From positions 1 through 5,728 of the forward strand of contig JAICLM010000143.1 of NCBI GenBank assembly GCA_025927435.1: a stretch of 5,728 bases of DNA, in the 5' to 3' direction. Position 1 is the stretch's first letter, and each line of letters begins with the position of its first letter. Of the stretch, positions 5,319 through 5,728 are shown one piece after another. A program made the translations under genes and the position numbers. The notes under the pieces are model-generated. The model searched no databases and was not told the origin of the DNA. It saw only the letters and a program-made list of their open reading frames with translations. Source of the stretch: Thermoleophilia bacterium. Lineage in GTDB: Bacteria; Actinomycetota; Thermoleophilia; Gaiellales; Gaiellaceae.

Positions 5319-5728
5319 ATGAGCCGCCTTTCGGACGTGGCGAGTTGGGCCACCCGGCACCGCCGGCTGCTCGGCGCTGCCCAGCTCATCGTGCTCGCCG
5401 TCTTCTTCGCCAGCCTCGGCTGGGCGATTCGCGGCTCGATCAGCTCGGCCGGGCACGACCTCGCCCGCGCCAACCTTGTCCTGTTCGCGCTCGGCTGCGC
5501 GGCGCTCGCCGCGTACTACCTCGTGTTCGTGATCGGGTGGACGTGGATCCTCGCGGAGTGGGGAATCCGGCTCTCCTACCCGGCCGCGCTCCGGGCGGAG
5601 ATGATCTCGATGCTCGCGAAGTACATCCCGGGCGCGATCTGGGCGCCGGCCGCTCGGGTCGTCGCCGCACGCCGGGCCGGCGTGACCGATGCGGCGCTCG
5701 TCACGTCTTCGATGCTGCTCGAGGCCGG
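5319..5728 (+). CDS. Lysylphosphatidylglycerol synthase TM / flippase-like membrane protein, 5' part
   Basis: An ATG at 5319-5321 directly follows the dehydrogenase stop (TAGATG), and the frame stays open for 136 full codons to the window edge. The product starts MSRLSDVASWATRHRR, a basic amphipathic N-terminus. Membrane segments follow at about 17-36 and 52-77, then KYIPGAIWAPAARVVAARRAG at 101-121 and SSMLLEAG at the edge. The K-Y-x-P-G motif after two membrane helices, followed by a Gly-x-x-x-A-hydrophobic-LLE segment, is typical of the LPG_synthase_TM (UPF0104/AglD-like) family. These are polytopic membrane proteins often linked to lipid or cell-envelope glycan metabolism. The soluble aminoacyl-transfer domain of MprF cannot be judged because the gene is cut. 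Abutting genes imply co-transcription and translational coupling with the dehydrogenase, an unexpected partner. Family assignment is good; function is open. Confidence 0.82.
   Translation, partial: MSRLSDVASWATRHRRLLGAAQLIVLAVFFASLGWAIRGSISSAGHDLARANLVLFALGCAALAAYYLVFVIGWTWILAEWGIRLSYPAALRAEMISMLAKYIPGAIWAPAARVVAARRAGVTDAALVTSSMLLEA

Overview
The window is GC-rich, gene-dense bacterial DNA. The codon bias is strongly towards G/C, GTG starts are frequent, genes overlap by 4 bp, and the proteins look actinobacterial. I infer a high-GC actinobacterium, possibly of the Thermoleophilia (Gaiella/Solirubrobacter-like) type. That placement is a judgement from style, not from a marker gene.

Minus-strand block (about 1-4174), read from high to low coordinates. 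It starts with a Rieske-type non-haem iron oxygenase alpha subunit (3116-4174). A complete family-3 amino-acid ABC importer follows: lipoprotein binding protein (2254-3075), permease (1458-2237) and ATPase (697-1461). Next come a MarR-type repressor (197-652) and the start of an MFS exporter that runs off the left edge (1-200). Spacing is tight throughout: 40 bp, 16 bp, a 4-bp ATGA overlap, a 44-bp gap that holds a perfect operator-like palindrome, and a 4-bp GTGA overlap. The oxygenase and importer could be one transcription unit, with the importer supplying an amino-acid-like substrate to the oxygenase. The marR-MFS pair looks like a separate self-regulated efflux unit.

Divergent control region (about 4145-4361). 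It lies between the oxygenase and a plus-strand dehydrogenase. It carries two copies of a 58/59-bp direct repeat, 116 bp apart. Each copy is built from two abutting palindromes with related half-sites (TGTCCGGT/ACCGGACA and TGTCTCGGT/ACCGAGACA). This is the most unusual structure in the window and is not explained by any gene here. It looks like a pair of composite operators or a duplicated regulatory cassette.

Plus-strand block (4362-5728). A compact zinc-type medium-chain alcohol dehydrogenase (4362-5318) is followed, with no intervening base (TAGATG), by the 5' part of an integral membrane protein of the lysylphosphatidylglycerol synthase TM/flippase-like family, which runs off the right edge.

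No RNA genes, CRISPR arrays, insertion sequences or convincing rho-independent terminators are visible. No stretch over 300 bases lacks a gene.
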